DNA of 64,000 bases from Legionella jordanis (GTDB taxonomy: Bacteria > Pseudomonadota > Gammaproteobacteria > Legionellales > Legionellaceae). Position 1 is the stretch's first letter, and the number at the start of each line of letters is the position of its first letter. The translations under genes and the position numbers were made by a program. The stretch is from positions 1,198,501 through 1,262,500 of the forward strand of contig NZ_LR134383.1 in the NCBI RefSeq assembly GCF_900637635.1. Reading direction: 5' to 3'. The notes under the pieces are model-generated. The model saw only the letters and a program-made list of their open reading frames with translations, ran no database searches and was not told the DNA's origin. Below, piece by piece: positions 1 to 9,943 of the stretch.

Positions 1-1272
1 AAAAATTTAGATGTAATTGGAAATAATATAGCTAATTCTCCAACCATTGGTTTTAAAAGTTCAAGGGCTGAATTTGCAGACGTCTATGCCACGGGTTCTT
101 ATGGAAGTGGCGGTAATGCCACGGGCAGTGGTGTTAGATTAGCTCAGGTTCAACAAAACTTTGGTCAGGGAAATTTTACCTTCACAAATAATAGCCTAGA
201 TTTGGCAGTAAGCGGATCAGGCTTTTTTATCCTGGATGACCAAGGTTCAAATGTGTACACCAGGGCGGGAGCATTTGGACTCGATAATCAAGGCTTTATT
301 GTTAACAGTTCAAATCAAAAATTACAGGGTCTTCTTGCTGATAACAATGGTAACATCAGTAGTATCCCTGGTGACTTGCAAATCAATACATCTAATATAA
401 ACCCTCAAGCCACGAATTTAGTGACCAGTGGATTGAATTTATACTCAAACAGCACACCTACTGCAGTAGATTGGACCGGCGGTGCCACGCCTGCAACAGA
501 TACCTACAACAATGTGACTTCGACAACGATTTATGACAGTCTTGGAAATTCACATGTCCTTTCCATGTATTTCATCCGAGCCGATGCCTCAGCTGCGCTT
601 GGTGCACCGAATGCGTCTTCACCGCCTGGAACACAAAATCAATGGTATGTTGCATTTCAGCTAGATAATCAAAACTTACCAGCGAATGTAGGCACACATA
701 ATACTGATAACCTTTTTCGCGTAAATTTTAATAGTGATGGCTCTTTCAGCACGGCGCTGGATACTACGAATACCCCTTTGGCAAACAACCAAATTCCATT
801 GACTTTAGCATTGAATAACGGAGCTGATCCCTTGGCTTTTAATGTGGATTTATCCAATAGCACCCAATTTGGCAGCCCTTTCGCAGTGCAGTCAAATTTG
901 CAAAATGGTTTTACCACAGGCCGGTTGGCGAACCTTGATATTGACGAGCAAGGAAAATTGTATGGTCGCTACAGTAATGGGCAGTCGAGGTTAATGGGAC
1001 AAGTTCAACTTGCCAATTTTACAAACACCAACGGCTTGCAAAATTTAGGCACCACATGTTGGGGAGAAACTTCAGCATCTGGGCAAGCCATCATAAGTAA
1101 TCCAGGAACCGCAAGCCTGGGTTTAATTCAATCGGGGGCACTTGAGGAATCCAATGTTGATCTCACTGGCGAACTGGTAAACCTCATCGGCGCACAACGG
1201 GACTTCCAGGCTAATGCACAAACCATCCGAACAGCGGATGCTGTGACGCAAACCATCATAAATATTCGATGA
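1..1272 (+). CDS. flgE: Flagellar hook protein FlgE (5' truncated by window edge)
   Basis: This is the hook subunit, polymerised outside the cell between the rod and the hook-filament junction. The reading frame is open from base 1 and begins with NLDVIGNNIANSPTIGFKSS, the conserved N-terminal rod/hook motif, so only about 15 residues and the start codon are missing. The middle carries the hook D1/D2 domain. The C-terminus LVNLIGAQRDFQANAQTIRT is the matching axial-protein helix. The protein ends at a TGA 47 bases before flgF, and all genes to 8874 run the same way, which indicates one flagellar operon whose promoter lies upstream of the window. The N- and C-terminal motifs together separate it from FlgF and FlgG, which follow. 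Confidence 0.95.
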   Translation, partial: KNLDVIGNNIANSPTIGFKSSRAEFADVYATGSYGSGGNATGSGVRLAQVQQNFGQGNFTFTNNSLDLAVSGSGFFILDDQGSNVYTRAGAFGLDNQGFIVNSSNQKLQGLLADNNGNISSIPGDLQINTSNINPQATNLVTSGLNLYSNSTPTAVDWTGGATPATDTYNNVTSTTIYDSLGNSHVLSMYFIRADASAALGAPNASSPPGTQNQWYVAFQLDNQNLPANVGTHNTDNLFRVNFNSDGSFSTALDTTNTPLANNQIPLTLALNNGADPLAFNVDLSNSTQFGSPFAVQSNLQNGFTTGRLANLDIDEQGKLYGRYSNGQSRLMGQVQLANFTNTNGLQNLGTTCWGETSASGQAIISNPGTASLGLIQSGALEESNVDLTGELVNLIGAQRDFQANAQTIRTADAVTQTIINIR

Positions 1273-1319
1273 TAATGTAAATAGATGGGGCGATGAGCCC
1301 CAGCATTTGAGGGAAAGTT

Positions 1320-2057
1320 ATGGAACCAGTGCTCTATAATGCAATGCATGGCTCAAAAACCGATTTTCACAAACAAACCATCAACACCAATAACTTGGCT
1401 AACGCAAACACACCAGGATTTAAAGCAGATATTTTTCAAGCCCAATCCATGTATGTAAATGGCTCAGTAAAAACAAAAGAAGCCTATGTTTCTCAACAGG
1501 AAAATTCTACGGATTTTACCGATGGAGAATTGATTACCACAGGGCGTGATCTTGATGTGGCTGTACAAGGCGATGGATGGTTTGCCGTGCAAGATTCAAA
1601 AGGTAAGGAGGTCTACACCAGGGCAGGGGATTTCCAATTAACCGAGAACGGCATGCTTGTGACAGCGGGAAAAAAACCTGTATTAGGTGACGGCGGTCCA
1701 ATCTCGATACCACCTGCAAAGCGAATTGAAATAGGGAGTGATGGTACGATTTCTATTGTTCCTATGGAAGGAGACTCCAACAGCTTGGCAGTGATCGATC
1801 GACTTAAACTTGTAAAAATAAATCCCAGAGATCTAACCAAAAATGAAGAAGGGCTAATGACTTTAAAGCAAGGTGCCACTGCCCAAACGGACGCTTCAAT
1901 TACCGTTGTTAAAGGTGCGTTGGAGGGCAGTAATGTCAACGCAGTTCATCAAATGGTAAACTTAATTGCAACGGGGCGTGAATTTGATGCGCAAATGAAA
2001 CTGATGCAAATTGTTGACGACAATTCTGATAAATTGGCACAGCTATTGCAGGAGTGA
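1320..2057 (+). CDS. flgF: Flagellar basal-body rod protein FlgF
   Basis: Proximal rod subunit of the flagellar basal body, exported by the flagellar type III apparatus and placed in the periplasm. It has 245 residues, the usual size for FlgF. The N-terminal rod motif is TNNLANANTPGFKADIF (residues 24-40), and the C-terminal axial helix contains GSNVNAVHQMVNLIATGREFDAQ in two adjoining blocks. The ATG follows GGGAAAG at good spacing. It sits between flgE and flgG, the standard order, and is shorter than FlgG, which supports the assignment. Confidence 0.94.
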   Translation: MEPVLYNAMHGSKTDFHKQTINTNNLANANTPGFKADIFQAQSMYVNGSVKTKEAYVSQQENSTDFTDGELITTGRDLDVAVQGDGWFAVQDSKGKEVYTRAGDFQLTENGMLVTAGKKPVLGDGGPISIPPAKRIEIGSDGTISIVPMEGDSNSLAVIDRLKLVKINPRDLTKNEEGLMTLKQGATAQTDASITVVKGALEGSNVNAVHQMVNLIATGREFDAQMKLMQIVDDNSDKLAQLLQE

Positions 2058-2093
2058 GTTTTTTTAAGGGCATAAAAGAATAAGGGAATAGCA

Positions 2094-2879
2094 ATGGAAC
2101 CAGCATTATGGGTAAGTAAAACCGGGCTAGATGCGCAAGATAAGAACATTGCCAATATCGCTAACAATTTGGCAAACGTCAATACCACTGGATTTAAAAA
2201 AGGAAGAGCAGTTTTTGAAGATTTGATTTATCAAAATTTGCGCCAGGCAGGTGCCCAGTCCACTCAAAATACCGAAATACCAACCGGTATTAATATGGGG
2301 ACCGGGGTTCACTTGGTTACCACCCAAAAAATATTTAGCCAGGGCAGCATTCAAAATACGCAAAACCCCTTAGACCTTGCAATTCAAGGGCGAGGTTTTA
2401 TTCAAGTGTTGTTGCCTGATGGCACACAGGCCTATACACGCGACGGAACATTGCAGATTGATTCCCAGGGACAATTGGTTACGGCCAATGGCTATGTGAT
2501 CCAACCTAACATTACTATCCCTGAACAGACGACCAGCGTTACTATTGGTACGGATGGGACGGTCACAGCATTGGTTGCCGGGAATAATACACCTACTCAA
2601 ATCGGTACTATCCAGCTCACGGATTTTATAAATCCAGCGGGATTGCAGCCTATGGGACAAAATTTGTTCTTAGAAACAGTGGCAAGTGGGCCTGCCCAAA
2701 TAGACAACCCTGGAAATTCCGGATTAGGAACTTTCCTGCAGGGATCTCTCGAAGCTTCCAACGTCAATGTGGTTGAAGAATTGGTGAATATGATTCAGGC
2801 GCAACGAAGTTATGAAATAACCGCCAAGGGAATTCAAACCGTAGATAACATGCTGCAATATTTGACGCAAACGGTGTAA
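2094..2879 (+). CDS. flgG: Flagellar distal rod protein FlgG
   Basis: Distal rod subunit joining the proximal rod to the hook. At 261 residues it has the near-invariant FlgG size. The N-terminus shows NIANNLANVNTTGFKKGRAV and the C-terminus shows GSLEASNVNVVEELVNMIQA, followed by QRSYEITAKGIQTVDNMLQY; these are strongly diagnostic of FlgG. Its ATG lies behind AAGGGAATAGCA. It is 36 bases downstream of flgF and 13 bases upstream of flgH, consistent with cotranscription. Confidence 0.96.
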   Translation: MEPALWVSKTGLDAQDKNIANIANNLANVNTTGFKKGRAVFEDLIYQNLRQAGAQSTQNTEIPTGINMGTGVHLVTTQKIFSQGSIQNTQNPLDLAIQGRGFIQVLLPDGTQAYTRDGTLQIDSQGQLVTANGYVIQPNITIPEQTTSVTIGTDGTVTALVAGNNTPTQIGTIQLTDFINPAGLQPMGQNLFLETVASGPAQIDNPGNSGLGTFLQGSLEASNVNVVEELVNMIQAQRSYEITAKGIQTVDNMLQYLTQTV

Positions 2880-2892
2880 TTGAGTATTACGA

Positions 2893-3585
2893 ATGATTAT
2901 TTTTCATGTGTTTGTTGCTTTAATAACTGTAAGTTTATTGACCGGTTGTGAAGCATTTGGTCCTCCATATCCTGGAACGCAACCGGATTATGCACCCACT
3001 TACCCGGTAGAGCCTGATCCTACCCAGCGTCGGCATATTAATGGTGCCATTTATAATGCGGAAACAGCCTTACCCCTGTTTGAAACCCCAAGGGCGAGGC
3101 ACGTTGGGGATTTGGTTACGGTATTATTGGTTGAAAAAACTGACGCTCAGAAACGAGCCATTACCCGACAGCGAAAAAATGAAACGGATCAAATCGTCAA
3201 TGCGACGTTTTTAGGGCGACCTATCGCCCTGGGCGGAGGTTACAGTTTCGATTTTGATCTCGATGCCCAACGTAAATTCGAGGGAGAAGGGCAATCGGTT
3301 CAAAACAACAAATTGGCAGGCAGTATTTCAGTTACAGTAGCCAAAGTGTTGGCGAATGGAAATATGGTTGTTCAGGGTGAAAAATGGATACATATTAATC
3401 AAGGGAGTGAGTACGTTCGCTTGTCGGGGATAATTCGGCCACAGGATGTAAAACCCGATAACAGCATCACTTCTGATCGCATTGCGAATGCGAGAATTGC
3501 TTATGGTGGAACTGGACAAATTAATAACGCAAATGCTCAGGGCTGGTTTGCACGATTTGTTTGGGGACCGTTTTTCCCAGTTTGA
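2893..3585 (+). CDS. flgH: Flagellar L-ring lipoprotein FlgH
   Basis: Subunit of the outer-membrane L ring that acts as a bushing for the rod. The precursor has 230 residues and begins with a lipoprotein signal peptide whose lipobox is LTGC (Cys19). The remainder matches FlgH: HVGDLVTVLLVEKTDAQKRA near residue 80, then VQNNKLAGSISVTVAKVLAN, and a C-terminus ending with GWFARFVWGPFFPV. The ribosome binding site is weak (TTGAG), so translation may be coupled to flgG, whose stop is 13 bases away. Confidence 0.95.
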   Translation: MIIFHVFVALITVSLLTGCEAFGPPYPGTQPDYAPTYPVEPDPTQRRHINGAIYNAETALPLFETPRARHVGDLVTVLLVEKTDAQKRAITRQRKNETDQIVNATFLGRPIALGGGYSFDFDLDAQRKFEGEGQSVQNNKLAGSISVTVAKVLANGNMVVQGEKWIHINQGSEYVRLSGIIRPQDVKPDNSITSDRIANARIAYGGTGQINNANAQGWFARFVWGPFFPV

Positions 3586-3620
3586 TGCGGTTTGGCTGGT
3601 AGGACTTAAAGGACAATTGC

Positions 3621-4718
3621 ATGCGCAAAGCTTATTTGTATTTATTCATGTGTTTACTAGCTGCTTTTGGCTTGGGCCATGCTGAGCGCATTAAAGACAT
3701 CGCCACTTTAGCAGGTGTGCGTACCAACCAATTGGTCGGTTATGGATTGGTTGTTGGTTTAGATGGTACAGGGGATCGAACGGGCACCCGATTTACTGAG
3801 CAAACGTTCGCCAACATGTTGATTCAACTTGGCGTCAATATACCGCCAGGAACCAAATTAAATTCCAAAAATATTGCAGCCGTTATGGTGACTGCCAATC
3901 TGAGTACCTTTATGAAGAAAGGACAAACCATGGATGTGAATCTGTCTTCCATCGGTGATTCAAAAAGCCTGCGGGGAGGTACTTTATTAATGACACCATT
4001 AAAGGGTGCTGATGGAAAGGTGTATGCCATTGCGCAGGGGAATGTGACGGTTGTTGGATTGGGTGTTAGCGGAGCTGATGGGTCAAGCGTTACAGTTAAT
4101 GTGCCCAGTGGAGGGCGAGTTCCAAATGGAGCAACTGTTGAGGTGGATATTCCTAACCCGTTCTATTTTTCCCCAACACTAACCTACAATTTACATAGTC
4201 CAGATTTTACGACCGCAAAACGAATGAGCGATGCCATTAATGAATTAATGGGACCTGGGACAGCCCGTCCAATCGATGCCGCCTCGATTGAGGTCACGGC
4301 ACCAAAATCTTCTGCTCGGCGGGTTGATTATGTTTCTGTATTGGAAAATATTGAATTTATCCCGGCCGATGCCCCTGCAAAAATCATTGTTAACGCCCGA
4401 ACTGGGACAGTCGTTATCAATCAAAAAGTCATTGTTAAGCCAGCAGCTGTATCTCATGGGAATTTAGTCGTAACGATTAGCGAAAATCCGATCATCAGCC
4501 AGCCTAATCCATTTGCAAATGGACGGACTGTTGTTGTCCCAGATAGCCAAATCAATGTCGAACAGAAGAATAAACGCACTTTCCTGTTTGCTGGGGCTTC
4601 CCTCAAAGACATTATCAAAGCCATTAATGCAGTGGGTGCAACTCCAGGAGACTTAGTCGCAATTCTTGAAGCCTTAGAACAGGCTGGTGCACTTAATGCA
4701 ACAATAATCACTATTTAG
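3621..4718 (+). CDS. flgI: Flagellar P-ring protein FlgI
   Basis: Periplasmic P-ring subunit assembled around the rod in the peptidoglycan layer. It has 365 residues with a Sec signal peptide (residues 1-21, predicted cleavage after GHA). The mature start [20 protein letters not shown] and the following [13 protein letters not shown] are the family signature. The C-terminus ([20 protein letters not shown]) is also typical. The ATG is preceded by AAAGGA. It lies between flgH and flgJ in the classical order. Confidence 0.96.
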   Translation: MRKAYLYLFMCLLAAFGLGHAERIKDIATLAGVRTNQLVGYGLVVGLDGTGDRTGTRFTEQTFANMLIQLGVNIPPGTKLNSKNIAAVMVTANLSTFMKKGQTMDVNLSSIGDSKSLRGGTLLMTPLKGADGKVYAIAQGNVTVVGLGVSGADGSSVTVNVPSGGRVPNGATVEVDIPNPFYFSPTLTYNLHSPDFTTAKRMSDAINELMGPGTARPIDAASIEVTAPKSSARRVDYVSVLENIEFIPADAPAKIIVNARTGTVVINQKVIVKPAAVSHGNLVVTISENPIISQPNPFANGRTVVVPDSQINVEQKNKRTFLFAGASLKDIIKAINAVGATPGDLVAILEALEQAGALNATIITI

Positions 4719-4730
4719 TCAGGATGAATT

Positions 4731-5642
4731 ATGGAAGGGATAGCAATTGGTGACTTTAAAGGATTACAAGAGTTAAAACGTCAGTCGCAGACGGACAGTC
4801 AAAAAGCTTTGCCCGAGGTTGCAAAACAATTTGAAGCTATTTTCCTGCAATCCATGCTAAAGAGCATGCGATTGGGCGGTGAGCATCTTCTAGAAGACGG
4901 CAATCCGCTAAAATCCAATTCACAAGACGGTTTCCAGGACATGTTAGATGGCCAATATGCCAGTAATCTTGCTCACGGACAAGGTATTGGTTTAGCGACA
5001 ATGCTTACCAAGGAATTAAAATCGGCGGAAGCTGGTAAAAATCCTGATAAGCTGGCAGTTAATGGCATAGACCAGTCCCTGTTAACCAGTCGTGCCGCAC
5101 CGCGATTAAGAGAGGATTTCAACTCAATCAAACGAAACAGCTCCCCGGCCAGTGAGACGACCATTGATGAATTTGTAAAATCATTATGGCCTTATGCGCA
5201 GCAGGCGGCTGGTTTATTAGGTTTAGACCCTAAAATTTTGTTGGCGCAAGCGGCTCTGGAAACAGGCTGGGGACAGTTTGTAAGCAAGGACAATGATGGC
5301 AGCAGCAATAATTTCTTTAACATAAAAGCGACCAGCGCAAATGAAAATGCAGTTAAAGTAAGTACCACGGAATTCATTGCTGATACGCCAGTTAAATTAA
5401 ATGCCTCCTTTCGGAGGTATTCCTCTGTGGAGCATAGTTTTAATGACTACGTGGCTCTAATTCGTGGAAACAGCCGTTATGAAACCGCATTGGCCAATAG
5501 CCAGGATCCAGAACGCTTCGTCACTGAGCTTCACCGGGCAGGTTATGCGACTGATCCAGAATATAGTGCAAAAATATTAGCTATATATCACGGGGAAGAA
5601 TTGCAGCAGGCGCTGGCAAGAAATGGATTGCCCAACATCTAG
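4731..5642 (+). CDS. flgJ: Flagellar rod-cap/peptidoglycan hydrolase FlgJ
   Basis: Bifunctional rod-cap protein. The N-terminal half (about residues 20-100, with EVAKQFEAIFLQSMLKSMRL) is the rod-binding domain. The C-terminal half (about residues 150-300) is a glucosaminidase domain, with the ILLAQAALETGWGQF block holding the expected catalytic Glu and with NNFFNIKA. It should cut peptidoglycan so that the rod can pass. At 303 residues it is the full-length two-domain type of gamma- and betaproteobacteria. The start is 12 bases after flgI, with a CAGGATGA ribosome binding site. Confidence 0.94.
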   Translation: MEGIAIGDFKGLQELKRQSQTDSQKALPEVAKQFEAIFLQSMLKSMRLGGEHLLEDGNPLKSNSQDGFQDMLDGQYASNLAHGQGIGLATMLTKELKSAEAGKNPDKLAVNGIDQSLLTSRAAPRLREDFNSIKRNSSPASETTIDEFVKSLWPYAQQAAGLLGLDPKILLAQAALETGWGQFVSKDNDGSSNNFFNIKATSANENAVKVSTTEFIADTPVKLNASFRRYSSVEHSFNDYVALIRGNSRYETALANSQDPERFVTELHRAGYATDPEYSAKILAIYHGEELQQALARNGLPNI

Positions 5643-5686
5643 CTTCATGGGCGGGGAAGACGAGTTAATCATAGGGAGTGTAGAGT

Positions 5687-7636
5687 ATGTCTGGAATCTT
5701 AAACATAGCCTCGCTAAGCCTGAATGCCTTTCAGACGGCATTTCAAATCATAGGCAACAACATTGCCAATGCACATAACAGTGGTTATTCAAGACAAACT
5801 ATAGAATTTGCCCCTACGCCGGCTTATAAGTACGCGGGATCCTTTATTGGCACTGGTGTAATGGTCTCCAACGTCAAGCGCAATTTTGACCAGTTTGCCA
5901 CCCAACAAGTGCGTGAGACGTTAACCTCAAAAACCGAATACGACACCTTTTATCAACAAGCCTTACAAATCGATAAACTTCTCTCGCAAGAAGGGACGAG
6001 CGTTTCTGCCAGTTTGCAGAATTTCTTCAATGCATTGGCGCAGTTGAATCAAGCCCCAGACAGTGTGGCGTCTCGAGACGTAGCCATTAAGCAAAGTGAG
6101 TTGTTGGTTGATCAATTTAACACCATGCAACTTAGGCTTGATGAATACCAAAGCAATAGTGGCGCCCAAATTCAAGAAGCCATTAGTCACATTAATCAAA
6201 TCACCGCAAACATCGCTGATGTGAATAAACAATTGAGCAGTATGCCTGGTGCTCCGGAATTATTAGACAAACGGGATGAGCTGCTGCGTGAATTATCTCA
6301 ATACACCAATGTAACGGTTATCGATCAGGGCACTACAGGAATTAGTGTCGCCATTGGTACGGGTGAGATGCTGGTGATGGGGAGTGAACACAGGAATTTA
6401 GCAATTAAAACCGATGCGACTGATCAATTAGGGACAAAAATAGTAATCGATAATGGTTCCGGACAAATTGAAATCACTGCAAATTTAAAGTCCGGCATGC
6501 TTGGAGGATTGCTCCATTTCCAACAGGACGTTCTTGGGCAAGCGAGCCAACTCCTGGGCCAATTAGCCATTGGTTTAGCTTCAACGTTTAACGCTCAGCA
6601 TCGATTAGGCATGGATATGAACAGTCAGCTGGGAAAAGATTTTTTTACCGATTTCAATCAAATGTCCTTCCAGTTGGCGCGTTCTATCCCTGCCACATCC
6701 AATACAGGAACTGCGACACTTGCTGTACAAATTTCTGACATTGGTCAGACCAAGCTCAGCGATTATGAACTTCTGGTTACGGATGCAGCAACCAATGAAG
6801 TGAGAGTCATTCGTAAATCGGATGGACAATCGACTGTTTTAAACTGGACGGATACTCCCCCCGCACCGCCTGCGGGGCAAATTGTTATCGATGGAATGAC
6901 CATCACCGTTGATAATGTAGCCAATTTAAATAATGATGATCATTTCAACCTAACACCAACCCGAGGCGCTGCCCGCGATTTGGCCTTGAAAATCAGTGAT
7001 GCTAGGGAAATCGCCTTTGCCTCACCCATACGTACTCTGGGCGCATCCAGTAATACAGGTACTGGGCAGATTAGTTTAGGTGATGTTTTTAATACCACAA
7101 GCGTAGCGAAGGATTTTCGCATAGATTTTATATCTGACACGCAGTTTAATCTGGTGAATGTCACCGATGGCATAACCACAGGACCGATCACGTTTACCCC
7201 GAATTCTGACAACAGCTTATTGATTCCGGATTCGGTAAATCCATCTTATTCAGTTACCCTTTCCGGTGCACCTAAGGCTGGAGATAGTTTCACGGCATCT
7301 TACAACAGCGGTGGCATCGGTGATAACCGCAATGGCCTGAAATTAGGGGCTTTGCAGCAAAATAAATTATTTGAGGGAGGCACAGAAAGTTTATTTGACC
7401 GCTACTCCAACCTCATTGCACAGGTCGGTGGAAAAACTTATCAAGCTAAACTTCGTAGTGATGCGGCCGATATATTGTACCAACAAGCAGTCGATTTTAG
7501 AGACAGTAAAAGCGCGGTTAATTTGGATGAAGAGGCAACCCTTTTGTTAAAATTTAAAGAAGCTTATCAGGCTGCAAGTAAGGTCATGGCCATTTCCGGG
7601 CAAATAATGGATGTACTATTTGATGCGATGAGGTAG
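5687..7636 (+). CDS. flgK: Flagellar hook-filament junction protein FlgK (HAP1)
   Basis: First hook-associated protein, joining hook to filament. It has 649 residues, within the FlgK range. The N-terminus (LNIASLSLNAFQTAFQIIGN, then NIANAHNSGYSRQTIEF) and the C-terminus (NLDEEATLLLKFKEAYQAASKV in two blocks) form the conserved paired coiled-coil ends; the middle is the variable surface domain. A GGGAG ribosome binding site precedes the ATG. It is translationally close to flgL, with two bases between the stop and the next start. Confidence 0.95.
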   Translation: MSGILNIASLSLNAFQTAFQIIGNNIANAHNSGYSRQTIEFAPTPAYKYAGSFIGTGVMVSNVKRNFDQFATQQVRETLTSKTEYDTFYQQALQIDKLLSQEGTSVSASLQNFFNALAQLNQAPDSVASRDVAIKQSELLVDQFNTMQLRLDEYQSNSGAQIQEAISHINQITANIADVNKQLSSMPGAPELLDKRDELLRELSQYTNVTVIDQGTTGISVAIGTGEMLVMGSEHRNLAIKTDATDQLGTKIVIDNGSGQIEITANLKSGMLGGLLHFQQDVLGQASQLLGQLAIGLASTFNAQHRLGMDMNSQLGKDFFTDFNQMSFQLARSIPATSNTGTATLAVQISDIGQTKLSDYELLVTDAATNEVRVIRKSDGQSTVLNWTDTPPAPPAGQIVIDGMTITVDNVANLNNDDHFNLTPTRGAARDLALKISDAREIAFASPIRTLGASSNTGTGQISLGDVFNTTSVAKDFRIDFISDTQFNLVNVTDGITTGPITFTPNSDNSLLIPDSVNPSYSVTLSGAPKAGDSFTASYNSGGIGDNRNGLKLGALQQNKLFEGGTESLFDRYSNLIAQVGGKTYQAKLRSDAADILYQQAVDFRDSKSAVNLDEEATLLLKFKEAYQAASKVMAISGQIMDVLFDAMR

Positions 7637-7638
7637 AT

Positions 7639-8874
7639 ATGCGAATTTCAACCAATCAGATTTTTAATCACGGTTTAAACAGCATGATGTCTCAGCAAAT
7701 CGAGACATTAAAATTGCAACAGCAACTGTCATCCGGTAAAAAAATACAGTCTCCTTCGGATGATCCCATCGCCGCGTCACAGATTGATTTAATGAACCAA
7801 AGAATCGCAGCTACGACCCGTCTTGAGCAAAACCGTGATGGAGCTGTCAGTGCATTAAATTTTGAAGAAAGTGCATTGAGTAACATCATCGGGGTGGTGC
7901 AGCGAATTCGCGAATTGCAACTGCAAGCCGGCAATACGTCTCTCTCTGAGGAAGATAGAAAAGCCTTGGCTGAAGAGGCACAAACACTATTGGGTCAACT
8001 TCAGGGCTTAGCAAATAGCCATGATACCAATGGCAATTATTTATTCAGTGGCAGCAAAACCTCAACTCAACCTATCAGTAGAGACGTTGGTGGTCAATTT
8101 GTTTACAATGGTGATGAAACAAAGAGATTTCAGGCCATCAGTAGCGGTTTGAATATAGCCATTAATGATAACGGCGCTGATTTATTCATGAAAATACGAA
8201 ATGGAAATGGGTTCTTTACGGTTACGCCCTCAGCGATACCCAATACCGGCAGTGCGGCTGTCAATTCAGGCTCCATTGTGAACGTTGCTTCTTATGTTCC
8301 TGATGATTATACCTTGCAGTTTGTGTTAAACACACAAAACCAGTTGGTTGTTATGGTCAGTGGGCTTAATTCAGGGCCGGTAATTCCTCCTACAGGAAAT
8401 CCGGACGATGCGCCGCTCTATCAAGAAGGGGCAGCGATTACCTTTAACGGCATTCAAGTGACAGTTACTGGTAAACCAGATGCCAATGATAGTTTTACCA
8501 TTAAACCATCTGTCAATGAATCGCTTTTTTCCACAGTGGATAGAATGGTAATTAACCTAAAGCGTCCATTTCTAACAGCAAGAGACAAAGCCACGGTCGC
8601 TACAGAGAATAACCAGATTTTGGAACAGCTTGATAATGCTTTAGATAATTTGCTGGCACATGAGGCTGAACTGGGAGCCCGTTTAAATCAATTGGATGTG
8701 GCAGAACAAGTCAATGGCGACTATCTTCAAACCAGTGAGGAAAGCTTATCTTCTTTGCGGGATGTCAACCTACCTGAGGTTGCTGTTAAATTGGAATTGC
8801 AAAAAGTCTACTTGCAAGTTGCACAGCAAAGTTTTGCTCAGATCCAGGGTCTGACGGTATTTAATTATCTGTAA
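7639..8874 (+). CDS. flgL: Flagellar hook-filament junction protein FlgL (HAP3)
   Basis: Second junction protein, between FlgK and the flagellin filament. It has 411 residues. The start MRISTNQIFNHGLNSMMSQQ and the flagellin-like QQLSSGKKIQSPSDDPIAAS block are characteristic of FlgL. The C-terminus (LPEVAVKLELQKVYLQVAQQ) is the flagellin-type helix. It is the last gene of the flagellar run. No strong hairpin terminator was found in the 160 bases after it, so transcription may continue into the next gene. Confidence 0.95.
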   Translation: MRISTNQIFNHGLNSMMSQQIETLKLQQQLSSGKKIQSPSDDPIAASQIDLMNQRIAATTRLEQNRDGAVSALNFEESALSNIIGVVQRIRELQLQAGNTSLSEEDRKALAEEAQTLLGQLQGLANSHDTNGNYLFSGSKTSTQPISRDVGGQFVYNGDETKRFQAISSGLNIAINDNGADLFMKIRNGNGFFTVTPSAIPNTGSAAVNSGSIVNVASYVPDDYTLQFVLNTQNQLVVMVSGLNSGPVIPPTGNPDDAPLYQEGAAITFNGIQVTVTGKPDANDSFTIKPSVNESLFSTVDRMVINLKRPFLTARDKATVATENNQILEQLDNALDNLLAHEAELGARLNQLDVAEQVNGDYLQTSEESLSSLRDVNLPEVAVKLELQKVYLQVAQQSFAQIQGLTVFNYL

Positions 8875-9037
8875 CAACGTTGCTGGACCTTTTAAAACCC
8901 AATACGGAGTTCTTTACCTAGAGCCTTTTGAATTGATCTTCTGGGTGAGGATTACAATATCTTTCAATAAGTTATAACACTTGTTCAAAACTCTCTTATG
9001 CTCTAAATTATGCCTTTCACCATTGGAGGGAGTATAT

Positions 9038-9739
9038 ATGCCAGCTTTTTTCGAAAAAGTTTCAAATCTGCTATTTCAACATAATGCAACTCTTTTAGAT
9101 TATCAAAAGAATAAAATTGCGTTTGATCCCAAAAATCAAAATCATGTGAAGCTGGTTGAGTCATGCACCCAGTCTGTACAGAGAGAGTTGCTTAGGTTGC
9201 AAGCCATAGACCTTAAAATGACCATTGCATTTTCGGTTGCTGCTTTGGCTTATAGTTTGTCCTGGATATTACCTTTTTGTCCTTTAGCTTTTGCAGCCAT
9301 GGCTTACGGAGCCTATCAGTTAGGCCAACGCACCCACGTGTATGCCGAATACAACGAAGCTCTTGAAAATTTAGCAAGATGCTGCATTTGGACATTGGGT
9401 GAGGTGAGTAATGAACAGGTCATACAAGCTCAAGCCATTCAGGACATGATTACGGTGTTGGCTCCACTAACAAATGCACAACAGCTAAAGGATTTCATCG
9501 ATGATAAATATGAAGATGGCATCGTAGAATATGGTGAGAAAGTTAAACAGGCCTCCACTTTTTTGGATTCTGAATTGGATCAGGAACAAAGGCAGCTTTT
9601 TTATAAAATCTATGGTTACAAACAGGGCAGCTTTATGGACATTTTGCAGGGTATTGGTTTTGCCATTCGCGGACTTTTCCAAAATATCAAACAGGCACTG
9701 AGCCGAGATAATCACTCTACCCATCTTGCTGTCAACTAA
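9038..9739 (+). CDS. Uncharacterised membrane-associated protein
   Basis: I do not recognise a family. The ATG at 9038 is chosen over one 57 bases upstream because it follows GGAGGG at good spacing; the product has 233 residues. A hydrophobic hairpin of about 40 residues (around 62-100) predicts two membrane segments. It is flanked by a charged N-terminal part and a C-terminal part rich in helix-forming residues. There is no signal peptide. A strong hairpin follows the stop. It is the first gene after flgL, but nothing in its sequence points to flagellar function. It could be a Legionella-specific membrane protein or a secreted effector; neither can be shown here. Confidence 0.75.
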   Translation: MPAFFEKVSNLLFQHNATLLDYQKNKIAFDPKNQNHVKLVESCTQSVQRELLRLQAIDLKMTIAFSVAALAYSLSWILPFCPLAFAAMAYGAYQLGQRTHVYAEYNEALENLARCCIWTLGEVSNEQVIQAQAIQDMITVLAPLTNAQQLKDFIDDKYEDGIVEYGEKVKQASTFLDSELDQEQRQLFYKIYGYKQGSFMDILQGIGFAIRGLFQNIKQALSRDNHSTHLAVN

Positions 9740-9746
9740 TTTTTAT

Positions 9747-9780
9747 AGATAACGCGGCATTTCATTTTGCTGCGTTATCT
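9747..9780 (+). terminator. Rho-independent terminator after the 9038 gene
   Basis: The arms AGATAACGC and GCGTTATCT form nine pairs, extended by a G-T pair and three further pairs (GCA/TGC) around a short loop. The hairpin starts seven bases after the stop codon and is followed by TTTACTG, a weak T-run. Confidence 0.75.
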
Positions 9781-9943
9781 TTACTGCTGTTTCTGAGGGA
9801 TAGATTAATTTTCTTCCAAAGCCTTAAGTTAAATTGAACCTTAATCCTCATTAAAGTGGACCTTAGTAATCCTTGTTTCATTGGAAAATGTAAGCGGTTG
9901 TGATAAAAATATTAAATTGTAAGGATTACAACCAGCTCCCCCT

